From NCBI RefSeq assembly GCF_042648965.1, contig NZ_JBHRYJ010000002.1, positions 496,001 through 560,000 on the forward strand: a DNA stretch of 64,000 nucleotides, read 5' to 3'. Shown here one piece after another: positions 49,267-58,801 of the stretch; position 1 is the first letter of the stretch; each line of letters opens with the position of its first letter. The notes beneath the pieces were generated by a model. It did no database searches, was not told the DNA's origin, and worked only from the letters and a program-made list of their open reading frames with translations. The position numbers and the translations under genes were made by a program. The stretch is from Ferrovibrio xuzhouensis. GTDB taxonomy: Bacteria; Pseudomonadota; Alphaproteobacteria; Ferrovibrionales; Ferrovibrionaceae.

Positions 49267-52200
49267 TTATTCGGCCGGCTGCCGGGCCTTGGCGGACTCC
49301 GGTTCATCCGCGACGTCATCTGCGTCATGCGGCCCCTTGGGCAGGTGGCGGCTAACGAAGCGGCCGAGGTCGTCCAGGTAGGTGAAGATCACCGGGGTGA
49401 CGATCAGGGTCAGCAGGGTCGAGGAGATCAGGCCGCCGATCACCGCATGGGCCATCGCCGCGGTCTGCCTGGCACCCTCGCCGAGGCCAAGCGCCAGCGG
49501 CATCATGCCGAAGATCATCGCCATGGTGGTCATCACGATGGGGCGCAGGCGGATCTCGCCGGCCTCGAGGATCGCCGTGGCGCGGTCGCGGCCCTCGCGA
49601 CGGGCCTGGTTGACGAAGTCGATCAGCAGGATGGCGTTCTTGGTGACCAGGCCCATCAGCATGATCAGGCCGATCACCGAGAAGATATTGAGCGTCGAAC
49701 CCCAGGCCCACAGGCCGGCCACCACGCCGAACAGCGACAGCGGCAGCGAGGCCATGATGGCAAAGGGCTGCAGGAAGCTGGCGAACTGCGAGGCAAGGAT
49801 CAGGTAGATGAAGATCACCGCCAGCAGCAGGGCTGCCGCCGCATAGCCGGCCGATTCCTTCATGTCCTTGGAAGCGCCGCCGAACCAGAAGTGATAGCCG
49901 GGCGGCAGTTTCATCTGTTCCAGCTTGGCCTGAATCTCGCGGCTGGCCTCGCCGACCGTGCGGCCCGAGGTGGTGGCGGTCAGCAGCACCTCGCGGGCGA
50001 GGTCGCGGCGGTTGATCTGGGTCGAGCCGGTCGAACGCTGCACCTTCACCACCTGCGACAGCGCGATCATCTTCGGATTGCCGTCGGCATTCGTCTGGTT
50101 CGATGCCACATAGATGCGGTCGAGGTCGGGCAGGCCGGTGCGGTCGTCCTGTGGCAGGCGGACGAAGACGTCGTAATCCTCGTCGTCCGGCGCGCGCCAT
50201 GTGCCGGCTTCCTCGCCGGCCAGCAGCGGACGCAGCGTTGCGGCAATCGAGGCGAGGCTGAGGCCGAGGTCGGAGGCGAGCTGGCGGTCGATGTCGACCG
50301 CCACCGTCGGCTTGTTGGCCTTCAGGCTCGATTCGAGGTCGACCACGCCGGGCACGGTGCGGATGATCTTCATCGCCTCGCGCGACAGGCGGTCGAGCTC
50401 GGCAATGTCCTGGCCCTTGAGCGCGACCATGATCGGCTTGTTGAGGCCGCCGCCGAGATTGGGCAAGCCGATATTGATGTTGTCGATGCCGGCGATCTGC
50501 CACAGGCGGTCACGGATCGGTTGCGCCATCTGCTGCGGCGTGCGTTTGCGCTGGTCCAGCGGCACGAAGCGCACATACAGCGTGCCGACATTGCGTCGGG
50601 CGAAGCCGCCGGCATTGATCGAGGCCACGGTATAGTCGATTTCCGGGATTTCCTTCAGCGCCGCCTGGGCCTGGCGGATTTTCGCCGTGGTGTAGTCGAG
50701 CGACGAGCCCGGCGGCGTGGTGATCTCGACGAGGATTTCCGACAGGTCGGGGTCGGGGACGAATTCCGTGCCGATGCGACCCGAACGCAGGATGGCGACG
50801 GTGGCTGCGAAGCTGAGCACGGCCAGCAGCAGCACCGCCCAGCGCCAGCGCAGGCTCCAGCCCAGCAGCCGGCGATAGAAGCGGGCGACGCGCTCCATCC
50901 CCTTGTCGATCAGGCCGATGGCGCGGCCGAAGGGGCCGCGTTTCGCATCCGGCTGGCTGTCCGGGTCATACCAGACGCTGGACAGCATCGGGTCGAGGGT
51001 GAAGCTGACGAACAGCGAGATCAGCACGGCGACCGTCACCGTGATGCCGAACTGCAGGAAGAAGCGGCCGATGATGCCTTCCATGAAGGCTACCGGCAGG
51101 AACACCGCGACGATGGTAAATGTCGTCGCCATCACGGCGAGGCCGATCTCGGCAGTGCCCTCCAGCGCCGCCCGCCGGTGGCTCTTGCCCATGTTGACGT
51201 GGCGGGTGATGTTCTCGCGCACCACGATGGCGTCGTCGATCAGGATGCCGATGGCCAGCGACAGCGCCATCAGGGTCAGCTTGTTGAGCGTGAAGCCGGC
51301 GGCCCAGACCGCGCCCAGGGTGCCGATCACCGCGATCGGCAGGGTCAGGCCGGTGATGATGGTGCTGCGCCAGGAATTGAGGAACAGGAAGACGATCAGG
51401 ATGGTGAGGATACCGCCCTCGATCAGGGTATGCTGGGTGCCGTTCACCGAAATCAGGATCGACCGGCTGTCGTCGCGCACGAACTGCAGATGCACGTCGG
51501 ACGGCAGGTCCTTTTCCAGTTCCTTCGCCGCCTGCTTGAGGCCGGTGATCACTTCCAGCGTGTTGGCGCCCTGCACCTTGATGAATTCGATGGTCAGCAA
51601 CTGCTGGCCGTTATAGAGCGCGATGGCCTCCTGCTCCTCGGTGCCGTCCTGCACGGTGGCGACATCGCCAAGATAGACCGGGGCGCCGCCGCGGCGGGCG
51701 ACGATCAGGTCGGCCAGCTTGCGCGGATCGACCACGCGGCCTTCGATCTGCACGACGAATTCGGTGCGCGCCTGGGTCAGGGTGCCGACCGGCAGCTGCT
51801 GGTTCTCGTTCTTCAGCACCGAGACCAGCTGGTCCATGCCGATGCCGTAGGCCTGCATCTTCTCCGGGTTCGGCATCACGTTGATCTGGCGCTTGAGGCC
51901 GCCGACGATATAGGCGCGGCCGACGCCGCGCACCGTCTGCAGGCGTTTCAGGATCACCTGGTCGGCCAGCGTGGTCATCTCGCGCAGGTCGCGACGGTCG
52001 CTGCGGATGGCGATCGAGGCGATCGGCTGGCTGTCCGGCGAGAAGCGGGTGATCGAGGGATCTTTCACCTCGTCGCGGAATTTCGGGGTGACCTGCGCCA
52101 CCTTCTCGCGCACGTCCTGCACGGCGGCGACCGGATCGATGCTCAGCTCGAATTCGATGATGACGATGGAATTGCCTTCCAGCGAGCGCGAGGTCAGGGT

Positions 52201-52434
52201 GCGCACGCCGCTGATGGTATTCACCGCCTCCTCGATCGGCCGGGTCACCTCGCTTTCGACGCTTTCCGGCGTTGCTCCCGGATATTCGGTGCTGACCACC
52301 ACGATGGGAAATTCGACGCTGGGAAACTGCTCGATGCTGAGCTTGAAATAGGCGAACAGGCCGACCACCAGCAGGGCCGCCATCATCATGGTGGCGAAGA
52401 CCGGGTTGTTGACGCTGATGCGGGTCAGCCACAT
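49267..52434 (-). CDS. RND efflux transporter, inner membrane subunit (AcrB/MexB-like)
   Basis: A 1055-residue RND pump. Residues ~10-30 form TM1, followed by the first porter loop, TM2-6 (~330-540), a second loop and TM7-12 (~850-1030). The proton-relay Asp pair is in LAIGILIDDAIVVREN, and MEGIIGRFFLQFG and GLVTKNAILLIDF are RND hallmarks. It pumps drugs or other toxic compounds out by proton exchange through an outer-membrane channel, whose gene is not adjacent. It lies 34 bp after the membrane-fusion protein gene in the same operon. Substrate range cannot be deduced. Confidence 0.95.
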   Translation of the reverse strand: MWLTRISVNNPVFATMMMAALLVVGLFAYFKLSIEQFPSVEFPIVVVSTEYPGATPESVESEVTRPIEEAVNTISGVRTLTSRSLEGNSIVIIEFELSIDPVAAVQDVREKVAQVTPKFRDEVKDPSITRFSPDSQPIASIAIRSDRRDLREMTTLADQVILKRLQTVRGVGRAYIVGGLKRQINVMPNPEKMQAYGIGMDQLVSVLKNENQQLPVGTLTQARTEFVVQIEGRVVDPRKLADLIVARRGGAPVYLGDVATVQDGTEEQEAIALYNGQQLLTIEFIKVQGANTLEVITGLKQAAKELEKDLPSDVHLQFVRDDSRSILISVNGTQHTLIEGGILTILIVFLFLNSWRSTIITGLTLPIAVIGTLGAVWAAGFTLNKLTLMALSLAIGILIDDAIVVRENITRHVNMGKSHRRAALEGTAEIGLAVMATTFTIVAVFLPVAFMEGIIGRFFLQFGITVTVAVLISLFVSFTLDPMLSSVWYDPDSQPDAKRGPFGRAIGLIDKGMERVARFYRRLLGWSLRWRWAVLLLAVLSFAATVAILRSGRIGTEFVPDPDLSEILVEITTPPGSSLDYTTAKIRQAQAALKEIPEIDYTVASINAGGFARRNVGTLYVRFVPLDQRKRTPQQMAQPIRDRLWQIAGIDNINIGLPNLGGGLNKPIMVALKGQDIAELDRLSREAMKIIRTVPGVVDLESSLKANKPTVAVDIDRQLASDLGLSLASIAATLRPLLAGEEAGTWRAPDDEDYDVFVRLPQDDRTGLPDLDRIYVASNQTNADGNPKMIALSQVVKVQRSTGSTQINRRDLAREVLLTATTSGRTVGEASREIQAKLEQMKLPPGYHFWFGGASKDMKESAGYAAAALLLAVIFIYLILASQFASFLQPFAIMASLPLSLFGVVAGLWAWGSTLNIFSVIGLIMLMGLVTKNAILLIDFVNQARREGRDRATAILEAGEIRLRPIVMTTMAMIFGMMPLALGLGEGARQTAAMAHAVIGGLISSTLLTLIVTPVIFTYLDDLGRFVSRHLPKGPHDADDVADEPESAKARQPAE

Positions 52435-52468
52435 GGCCGCCTGTCTCCTCTGGGACCCTAGGGTGGGC

Positions 52469-53620
52469 CTAGCGGCCGGAAATCCGTGCCGGCAATCCGT
52501 CGTTCAGGCGCAAGCCCGGCGTGGCAATCACCGTCTCGCCGGGCTTGATCTCGCCGCCCAGTGCCACGCGGCCGTCAGTGGTACCGTCGAGCAGCACCGT
52601 CACCTTGCGGCGCTCGAGCCGGTCACTGGCCAGCACATAGATCACGGTCTCGTCCTTTTCGTGGCGCACGGCATCGGCCGGCACGGCGATGGCGCCGTCA
52701 ATCTCGGCCAGCACGGCCTCGCCGGTGCCAAACATGCCGCCGCGCAGCACAAGGTCCGGGTTGCGCAGCAGCACGAAGACCGGGATCGAGCGGGTGCCGC
52801 TCTGTGCGGTCGGGTTGATGCGGGCGATCCTGGCGTCGAATTCGCGGGTCCCGAAGCCCTCGACGTGCAGGACAACGCGCTGACCGGGCTTCAGTTGCGG
52901 CACGTCGCGGGCCGGTACCAGGGCTTCGACCTCCATGGTGTCGAGGTCGGCGATGGTGAACAGCCTGGCATCGACGGCGACACGCTCGCCGGGATTGACA
53001 AAGCGGTCGCCGATCAGGCCGCCGATCGGGGCATAGATGGCGGCATCGTTCAGTGCCTTCTTTGCCATGGTGACCTGCTGTTCCATGGCGGCGACATTGG
53101 CGCGCGCGGTGCGCCAGGTGTTTTCCGCCTCGTCGAGCGCGGTCTGCGACTTGTAGCCGCTCTTGGCGAGCGTCGCGGCCTTTTCCCGGTTGATCGCAGC
53201 GAGGTTGAGGGCCGAGCGGGCACTGTCGAGGTTGCTCTGTTTCTCGCGCAGGCGGGCGCCGAGGTCGGCGGTGTCGAGTTTGGCCAGCAGCTGGCCTTTC
53301 TGCACCCGCTCGCCGCGGCGGACCATGACATCCTCTACCGTGGCGGCGACTTCGGCGCGCACCTGGCTCTGGTCGAGCGGCTGCAGCGTGCCGCTGAGCC
53401 GCACGGCACGGCGCAGGTCGACGGTCTGCACGGTGACGAGGTCGGCCGGGGCGAATTCCAGGCCCTCGAAGCGCTGCGGCGCGGTGGCGGTGACGGCCGG
53501 CCGGCCGCCCGATTCGGCCAGCGCCCGGGCCTCCTGCCGGGATTTCAGCACATACATTCCGCCGGTGGCGAGCAGCGCCAGCCCGGCCGCGGACAGGCCG
53601 ATCTTGGTGATTCGTTTCAT
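52469..53620 (-). CDS. RND efflux periplasmic adaptor (membrane fusion protein)
   Basis: A 383-residue adaptor with an N-terminal membrane anchor or signal helix (IGLSAAGLALLATGGMYVL), then barrel-sandwich hybrid (lipoyl-like) halves (VRAEVAATVEDVMVRRGERVQKGQLLAKLD ... PIGGLIGDRFVNPGERVA), an alpha-helical hairpin (~125-190, Ala/Gln-rich coiled coil) and a beta-barrel domain. It bridges the inner-membrane pump and the outer-membrane channel. It is the first gene of the operon. A TetR-type regulator usually sits nearby but is missing here. Confidence 0.94.
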   Translation of the reverse strand: MKRITKIGLSAAGLALLATGGMYVLKSRQEARALAESGGRPAVTATAPQRFEGLEFAPADLVTVQTVDLRRAVRLSGTLQPLDQSQVRAEVAATVEDVMVRRGERVQKGQLLAKLDTADLGARLREKQSNLDSARSALNLAAINREKAATLAKSGYKSQTALDEAENTWRTARANVAAMEQQVTMAKKALNDAAIYAPIGGLIGDRFVNPGERVAVDARLFTIADLDTMEVEALVPARDVPQLKPGQRVVLHVEGFGTREFDARIARINPTAQSGTRSIPVFVLLRNPDLVLRGGMFGTGEAVLAEIDGAIAVPADAVRHEKDETVIYVLASDRLERRKVTVLLDGTTDGRVALGGEIKPGETVIATPGLRLNDGLPARISGR

Positions 53621-53682
53621 TTTATCCCACCGGTGGACGGTGTAGGCTCCCTGCCTCGGCCGGCGGCAATCCGGCCGACCCG

Positions 53683-53711
53683 TATATAAATGTACAGGGA
53701 TTTGCCGTCCA
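53683..53711 (-). promoter_or_regulatory. Promoter of the RND efflux operon
   Basis: On the minus strand, TGGACG (53711-53706), a 17-bp spacer and TATATA (53688-53683), some 63 bp before the adaptor ATG at 53620. The spacer holds the palindromic hexamer TGTACA. Confidence 0.5.
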
Positions 53712-53720
53712 TCACCCTTT

Positions 53721-53738
53721 AGTTACTCTTGGGTAACT
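53721..53738. promoter_or_regulatory. Inverted repeat between RND operon and DUF488
   Basis: AGTTAC-TCTTGG-GTAACT, a perfect 6-bp inverted repeat that immediately precedes the DUF488 GTG start and lies just upstream of the RND promoter. It could be an operator acting on either gene. The arms are short and chance cannot be excluded. Confidence 0.3.
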
Positions 53739-53739
53739 T

Positions 53740-54276
53740 GTGACTCCCGTCACCAATGCGAGCCTGAACCGCTTGTCCATCACTGTCTTTACCGTTGGCC
53801 ATTCCAGCCATACCGCCGAGTACTTCGCCGGGCTGCTGCAGGGACAGGGGGTGGAATGCCTTGCCGATGTGCGCTCCCAGCCGGCCTCGCGCTTCGCACC
53901 GCAGTTCAGCCGGGCGGGGCTGGAAGGCGGACTGGCCGGCGCCGGCATCGCCTATCGCTGGCTGGGGGCTGCACTCGGCGGCCGGCCGCACGATGCGGCG
54001 GTCTATCGTGCGGATGGCCGGGTCGATTATGCCGCCCGTGCTCTGCAGCCGGACTTCATCGCCGGGATTTCCGAACTGCTCAAACTTGCAGCAGACCGGC
54101 CGACCGTCATCATGTGTGCCGAGCGCGACCCGCTGCAGTGTCATCGCACGCATCTGGTGACACCGGCCCTGCTCGCGCAGGGTGTTGTGGTGCGGCACAT
54201 CCTCGCCGATGGCAGCTGCATCGATCACGCTGCATTGCAACAGCAGACGAACAGACAGCCCGACCTGTTCGACTGA
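53740..54276 (+). CDS. DUF488 family protein
   Basis: A 178-residue DUF488 protein. VFTVGHSSHTAEYF at the start, VECLADVRSQPASRFAPQFS, and the C-terminal cysteine motif VIMCAERDPLQCHRTHL (two Cys and a His) are diagnostic. The family has no settled function, and its conserved Cys/His suggests a redox or metal role. The start is uncertain: GTG at 53740 gives a six-base contact with an inverted repeat, while a TTG at about 53773 is possible. It is divergent from the RND efflux operon. Confidence 0.85.
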   Translation: MTPVTNASLNRLSITVFTVGHSSHTAEYFAGLLQGQGVECLADVRSQPASRFAPQFSRAGLEGGLAGAGIAYRWLGAALGGRPHDAAVYRADGRVDYAARALQPDFIAGISELLKLAADRPTVIMCAERDPLQCHRTHLVTPALLAQGVVVRHILADGSCIDHAALQQQTNRQPDLFD

Positions 54277-54344
54277 GCGCTTGACGCACTGTCTGCTGCT
54301 ACCGCACACTCGCCGTCCGAAAAAGTATACATTGGGAGGACACA

Positions 54345-55310
54345 ATGAATCACCGCACCATCGGTCGTGCGAGCACTGTCGCGGCCGCCATTTTTGCCCT
54401 CGCCGCCGGCCTGTCGGCCGGCAACGCTTCGGCCGAAAACTACAAGCTGATGACCGGCCCGCAGGGCGGCACCTGGGTGCCGCTGGGCGGCGCGCTGAAG
54501 GCGATGTTCGAGAAGGCTATCCCGGGCAGCAGCATCCAGACCCTGCCGGGCGCCGGCATTGCCAACGTCAAGGGCGTGCAGGAAGGCAAGGCGGATTTCG
54601 GTTTCGGCAATTCGATCTCGACGGTCGATGCGGTCAACGGCCGCGCGCCGTTCACCGAGAAGGCCACCAATGTCTGCCAGATCGCCAACCTGTACCCGCA
54701 GTATTTCCAGGTTGTCGTTCTGGCCGATTCCGGCATCAACAAGGTCGAGGATCTGAAGGGCAAGTCGATTGCCGTGCAGACCCGCGGCAATACCGCCGAA
54801 GCGATCTCGCAGAATATCCTCGAGGCGCATGGCATGTCCTACAAGGACATGGGCAAGGTCAACTTCATGGCCTCGTACAATGATGCCGTGTCGCTGATGA
54901 AGGACGGCCATGCCCAGGCCTTCACGCTGGGCACCACCATTCCGGCTGCCGCCGTGATGGATTTGGCCAGCGCGCGCGACATGAAGCTGCTGCCGGTGAC
55001 CGACAGTGGCCTGGCGGCGATGAAGAAGATCAATGCCGGCTACAACAAGGTGATCGTGCCGGGTGGTACCTATCCGAAGCAGGACAAGGACCTGCCGGTG
55101 ATCGGCTATTCGACGCATTTCATCGTCTCGTGCAAGCTGCCGGCCGACAAGGTCTATGCCGTGACCAAGATGATGGCGACGCATATCGCCGACATGGCCG
55201 CGGTCAACAAGGCGATGACCAAGCTGACGGCCAAGGAGATGGCCGAAGACATCGGGGTGCCGCTGCATCCGGGTGCTGCCAAGTACTACAAGGAAGACGG
55301 CGCCATCTGA
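54345..55310 (+). CDS. TAXI family TRAP transporter solute-binding protein
   Basis: A 321-residue periplasmic binding protein of the TRAP-associated extracytoplasmic immunogenic (TAXI) type. Signal peptide to about residue 30 (VAAAIFALAAGLSAGNASA). The mature start YKLMTGPQGGTWVPLGGAL and the later AGIANVKGVQEGKADFGFGN and LKGKSIAVQTRGNTAEAI are family signatures. It hands a carboxylate-type solute to the fused TRAP permease at 55436. The ligand is unknown; in studied cases it is glutamate or other dicarboxylates. GGGAGGAC precedes the ATG. A stem-loop (55326-55363) lies before the permease gene. Confidence 0.94.
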   Translation: MNHRTIGRASTVAAAIFALAAGLSAGNASAENYKLMTGPQGGTWVPLGGALKAMFEKAIPGSSIQTLPGAGIANVKGVQEGKADFGFGNSISTVDAVNGRAPFTEKATNVCQIANLYPQYFQVVVLADSGINKVEDLKGKSIAVQTRGNTAEAISQNILEAHGMSYKDMGKVNFMASYNDAVSLMKDGHAQAFTLGTTIPAAAVMDLASARDMKLLPVTDSGLAAMKKINAGYNKVIVPGGTYPKQDKDLPVIGYSTHFIVSCKLPADKVYAVTKMMATHIADMAAVNKAMTKLTAKEMAEDIGVPLHPGAAKYYKEDGAI

Positions 55311-55325
55311 GGCAGGCTGACGCGG

Positions 55326-55363
55326 CCGGCGCCGTCTTGCAGGGGGCGGCGCCGGTTTCCTTT
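55326..55363 (+). terminator. Intra-operon stem-loop between TAXI binding protein and permease
   Basis: CCGGCGCC (55326-55333) pairs with GGCGCCGG (55348-55355), followed by TTTCCTTT (55356-55363). A partial terminator here would let the abundant binding protein be made in excess of the permease, as is usual in such operons. The T-run is broken, so readthrough is likely. Confidence 0.5.
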
Positions 55364-55435
55364 ATGATCAAGCGTTCCGAGTACACAGAGTAAGAAAGCT
55401 GCTGGCCGCGGCCGACGACCGGGGGAGAGACGTCG

Positions 55436-57301
55436 ATGGAGAGTAAGGGCCTGGTTGCGCGCGTGGCTGCACCGATCGGCGCCGCAATGGCGCTGTATCA
55501 TATGTATGTCATTGCCTTCGGACCGCCGGAGGCGATGATTTTCCGGGCCATCCACCTCAGCTTTGCGGTTGCCCTGATCCTTCTGCTGTTCCCCTTCGCG
55601 CAGAAGGACGGGCGGCGGCGCTTCATCTGGCTTGATGCGCTGATCTTCGCGGTGGCGGCGCTGGCGCTCGGCCATGTCTTCCTGCACATCGACTATTTCA
55701 TCGACCGCATCATCTATATCGACGACCTGAAGCCGTTCGACATGGTGGCCGGTATCGGCCTCGTGCTGGTGGTGCTGGAATGCACCCGCCGGGTGATCGG
55801 CTGGGCCTTGCCGATCACCGCGCTGGTCTTCATCGGCTATACGGTGTTCTTCACCGATGTCAGCCTGATGGTGCTGGTCGACCAGCTGTATATGACCACC
55901 GAGGGTATCTTCGGCTCGACGCTCGGCGTTTCGGCGGCCTATGTGATGATCTTCGTGCTGTTCGGCGCCTTCATGGAGCGCACCGGCACCGGCTCGCTGT
56001 TCATGGATTTTGCCCTGGCACTCACCGGCCGTTCGGCCGGCGGCCCCGGCAAGGTCGCCGTCATCTCGTCGTCGCTGTTCGGTACCGTATCGGGCAGTGC
56101 GGTGGCCAACGTGATGGTCACCGGCGCGATCACCATCCCGCTGATGAAACGGACCGGCTTTAAGGCGCCGTTCGCCGCCGGCGTCGAGGCCGTGGCGTCC
56201 ACCGGCGGCCAGATCATGCCGCCGATCATGGGCGCGGCCGCCTTCGTGATGGCGGAATTCCTCGGCGTCTCTTACGCCACGGTGGCGCTCTGGGCCTTCC
56301 TGCCGGCGCTGCTGTTCTACGTCGCCTGCTTCGCCTCGGTGCATTTCGAGGCCAAGCGGCTCGGTCTCAAGGGCATGCCGAAGGAAGAGGTGCCGAATTT
56401 CCGGCGCGTGCTGTTCGACCGCGGCCATCTGTTCATCCCGGTCGCGATCATCCTGACCGGCATGTTCATGGGCTATTCGGCGCCGCTCTGCGCGCTGGCC
56501 GGCACCTTGGCCTGCTTCCCGGTTGCCATGCTGCGCGCCTCGACGCGGCAGGGCCTGAGCTGGACGCTGATCTGGGACGCGCTGGTCGATGGTTCGCGCA
56601 ACACGCTGGCGGTGGCATTGGCCTGCGCCTGCGCCGGCCTGGTGATCGGCTCGATCACGCTGACCGGTCTCGGCATCACCTTCACCAACGTGGTGGTCAA
56701 TCTGGCACATAACAGCCTGGTGCTGGCGCTGGTGCTGACCGCCGCGGCCGGCATCGTGCTCGGCATGGGTATGCCGACCACGCCGGCCTACATCGTGATG
56801 GTGTCACTGATGGTGCCCGCCATCATGAAGCTCGGCGTCATCGAGCCGGCGGCGCATATGTTTGCCTTCTATTTCGCCATCCTGTCGGCGATCACGCCGC
56901 CGGTGGCGCTGGCGGTCTATGCCGCCGGCTCGTTGGCACGCGCGCCGATCTGGCCATCCGGCTGGGCGGCGGTGCGCATCGGCTTCGCCGGCTTCCTGGT
57001 GCCGTTCATGTTCGTCTACGATCCGTCGATCCTGTTCATCGGCGAATGGTACGACATCGCCCATGCCTCGATCACCGCGATCATCGGCATCATCGTCATG
57101 GCGGCGGCGCTGGCGGGCTATTTCGCCGGACCGATGCAGATGTGGACGCGGGTGGCGCTGATCGTCGGCGCCCTGTTGATGATCAAGCCGGGTACGGCCA
57201 GCGACATCATCGGTGTGGCGATCATTGCGGCGGTTTACGGGATCGGCCGCATGGCGGCCCGCAAGGCGGCAGCAGTGCCGTCGGCCGGCAATCCGAGCTG
57301 A
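55436..57301 (+). CDS. TRAP transporter permease, fused small and large membrane subunits (DctQM type)
   Basis: A 621-residue membrane protein with many hydrophobic helices. The N-terminal ~110 residues correspond to the small subunit and the rest to the large one (VMIFVLFGAFMERTGTGSLF, VAVISSSLFGTVSGSAVANVM, IMPPIMGAAAFVMAEF, VLGMGMPTTPAYIVM). Fusion of both subunits is normal for TAXI-TRAP systems. It uses ion gradients to import the solute bound by the TAXI protein upstream. It lies 125 bp after that gene on the same strand. C-terminal ~25 residues are basic and cytoplasmic. Nothing else downstream belongs to the system. Confidence 0.94.
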   Translation: MESKGLVARVAAPIGAAMALYHMYVIAFGPPEAMIFRAIHLSFAVALILLLFPFAQKDGRRRFIWLDALIFAVAALALGHVFLHIDYFIDRIIYIDDLKPFDMVAGIGLVLVVLECTRRVIGWALPITALVFIGYTVFFTDVSLMVLVDQLYMTTEGIFGSTLGVSAAYVMIFVLFGAFMERTGTGSLFMDFALALTGRSAGGPGKVAVISSSLFGTVSGSAVANVMVTGAITIPLMKRTGFKAPFAAGVEAVASTGGQIMPPIMGAAAFVMAEFLGVSYATVALWAFLPALLFYVACFASVHFEAKRLGLKGMPKEEVPNFRRVLFDRGHLFIPVAIILTGMFMGYSAPLCALAGTLACFPVAMLRASTRQGLSWTLIWDALVDGSRNTLAVALACACAGLVIGSITLTGLGITFTNVVVNLAHNSLVLALVLTAAAGIVLGMGMPTTPAYIVMVSLMVPAIMKLGVIEPAAHMFAFYFAILSAITPPVALAVYAAGSLARAPIWPSGWAAVRIGFAGFLVPFMFVYDPSILFIGEWYDIAHASITAIIGIIVMAAALAGYFAGPMQMWTRVALIVGALLMIKPGTASDIIGVAIIAAVYGIGRMAARKAAAVPSAGNPS

Positions 57302-57350
57302 AACCGGCCGGCTGAAACCGGATAGGGGTCTGGCCGCGGCTATACAGCCG

Positions 57351-58796
57351 TCAGGGCCGGACCACCTTGCCCGGGTTGAGGATATTGTCAGGGTCGAAGG
57401 CGCGCTTCAGCTTGCGCATCATCTCGATTTCGACCGGCGACTTGTAGTGCACGATCTCGTCGATCTTCATGCGGCCGACGCCATGCTCGGCCGAGATCGA
57501 GCCCTGCATGCCATGCGCAATGTCATGCACGATGGCATGCACCTTGTCCCACAGTTCGAGGAATTTCGCCCGTTCCCAGCCGACCGGCTGCGACGCGTTG
57601 AAATGCACGTTGCCGTCGCCGATATGGCCGAAGGCGACGATGCGGACGCCGGGCACATGGGCCTCGACGGCTGCTGTCGCCCGGTCGATGAACTCTGCCA
57701 TCTTCGAGACCGGCACCGAGATGTCGCATTTGATCGAGCCGCCCTCAGGCCGCTGCGAATCCGACAGCAGTTCGCGCAGCTTCCAGAAAGCGGCGCGCTG
57801 GCCGTCCGACTGGGCGATGGCAGCATCCAGCACCAGCGCCTTCTCGAAGCCATCGGCCAGCAGGGCCTCCATGGTCTCGCCGATGGCGCCATCGTTGCGG
57901 CCCGACGAGAATTCCATCAGCACGTACCACGGATGCGGTTCGGCGACCGGATCGACGGTGCCGGGATTATGCTTCAGCGCGAATTCCAGCGAACGGCGCG
58001 AGATCAGCTCGAAGCCGGTGACCTGGCCGCCGGTGGCGGTCTTCGCCATCGACAGCAGCTCGATGGCGGCCGCCGGGTTCGGGACTGCCGTGAAGGCCGT
58101 CGCCATGGCGCGCGGCAGTGGGTGCAGTTTGAGTACGGCCGCGGTGATGATCCCGAGCGTGCCCTCGCCGCCGATGAACAGGTCCTTGAGGTCGTAGCCG
58201 GTATTGTCCTTGCGCAGGCCCCGCAGGCCGTCCCAGACCTGGCCATCGGCCAGCACGACCTCGAGGCCGAGCGCCAGTTCGCGGGTATTGCCGTAGCGCA
58301 GCACCGCATTGCCGCCGGCATTGGTCGACAGGTTGCCCCCGATGGTGCAGCTGCCTTCCGAGCCAATGGAGAGTGGGAACAGCCGGTCGGCCTCGCGGGC
58401 GGCCTGCTGCACCTGGGCCAGCACCACGCCGGCCTCGACGGTGATGGTGTCGTTCAGGGCATCGAGGCTGCGGATGCGGTTCATGCGCTGCAGCGACAGG
58501 ATGATCTCGTCGTTGCCCATGAACGGGATGCTGCCGCCGACCAGCCCGGTGTTGCCGCCCTGCGGCACCAGCTTGGTCTTGGTTTCGCGCGCCATCTTCA
58601 CGATGGCAGCGACCTCTTCCGTATTCGCCGGCCGCAGCAGCAGCGGCGAGATGCCGGCATAGAGGTCGCGCGGTTCGCGCAGATGCGGCGCTATGATGTC
58701 GGGGTCCTGCGACCAGCCCTTCGGGCCGACCAGGGCCTTGAAGCGGTCGAGCAGGGCGGCGGAGAGCGGCGTGGCGACGGGAGTCTGGACAGTCAT
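57351..58796 (-). CDS. FAD-binding oxidase (D-2-hydroxyacid / D-lactate dehydrogenase type)
   Basis: A 481-residue flavoprotein of the VAO/PCMH family. The FAD-binding domain has KLVPQGGNTGLVGGSIP and GSEGSCTIGGNLSTNAGGNAVLRYG. The C-terminal domain has HIGDGNVHFNASQP and SISAEHGVGRMKIDEI, whose His residues bind metal and substrate. This is the D-2-hydroxyglutarate/D-lactate dehydrogenase subgroup (GlcD-like). Exact substrate cannot be fixed. It starts 5 bp after the Sua5-like gene, so they are likely co-transcribed. Confidence 0.93.
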   Translation of the reverse strand: MTVQTPVATPLSAALLDRFKALVGPKGWSQDPDIIAPHLREPRDLYAGISPLLLRPANTEEVAAIVKMARETKTKLVPQGGNTGLVGGSIPFMGNDEIILSLQRMNRIRSLDALNDTITVEAGVVLAQVQQAAREADRLFPLSIGSEGSCTIGGNLSTNAGGNAVLRYGNTRELALGLEVVLADGQVWDGLRGLRKDNTGYDLKDLFIGGEGTLGIITAAVLKLHPLPRAMATAFTAVPNPAAAIELLSMAKTATGGQVTGFELISRRSLEFALKHNPGTVDPVAEPHPWYVLMEFSSGRNDGAIGETMEALLADGFEKALVLDAAIAQSDGQRAAFWKLRELLSDSQRPEGGSIKCDISVPVSKMAEFIDRATAAVEAHVPGVRIVAFGHIGDGNVHFNASQPVGWERAKFLELWDKVHAIVHDIAHGMQGSISAEHGVGRMKIDEIVHYKSPVEIEMMRKLKRAFDPDNILNPGKVVRP

Positions 58797-58801
58797 CTTT
58801 T

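Noticed and set aside
48709..52461. Very long open frame on the + strand (about 1250 codons) opposite the RND pump
   Set aside because: It is the antisense shadow of a gene with strong G/C third positions. Its translation is His/Gln/Arg-rich with no recognisable domain, while the minus strand encodes a textbook RND protein.
53683..53740. Adjacent TetR-type repressor for the RND operon
   Set aside because: No such gene is present on either side; only DUF488 and the TAXI-TRAP genes follow.
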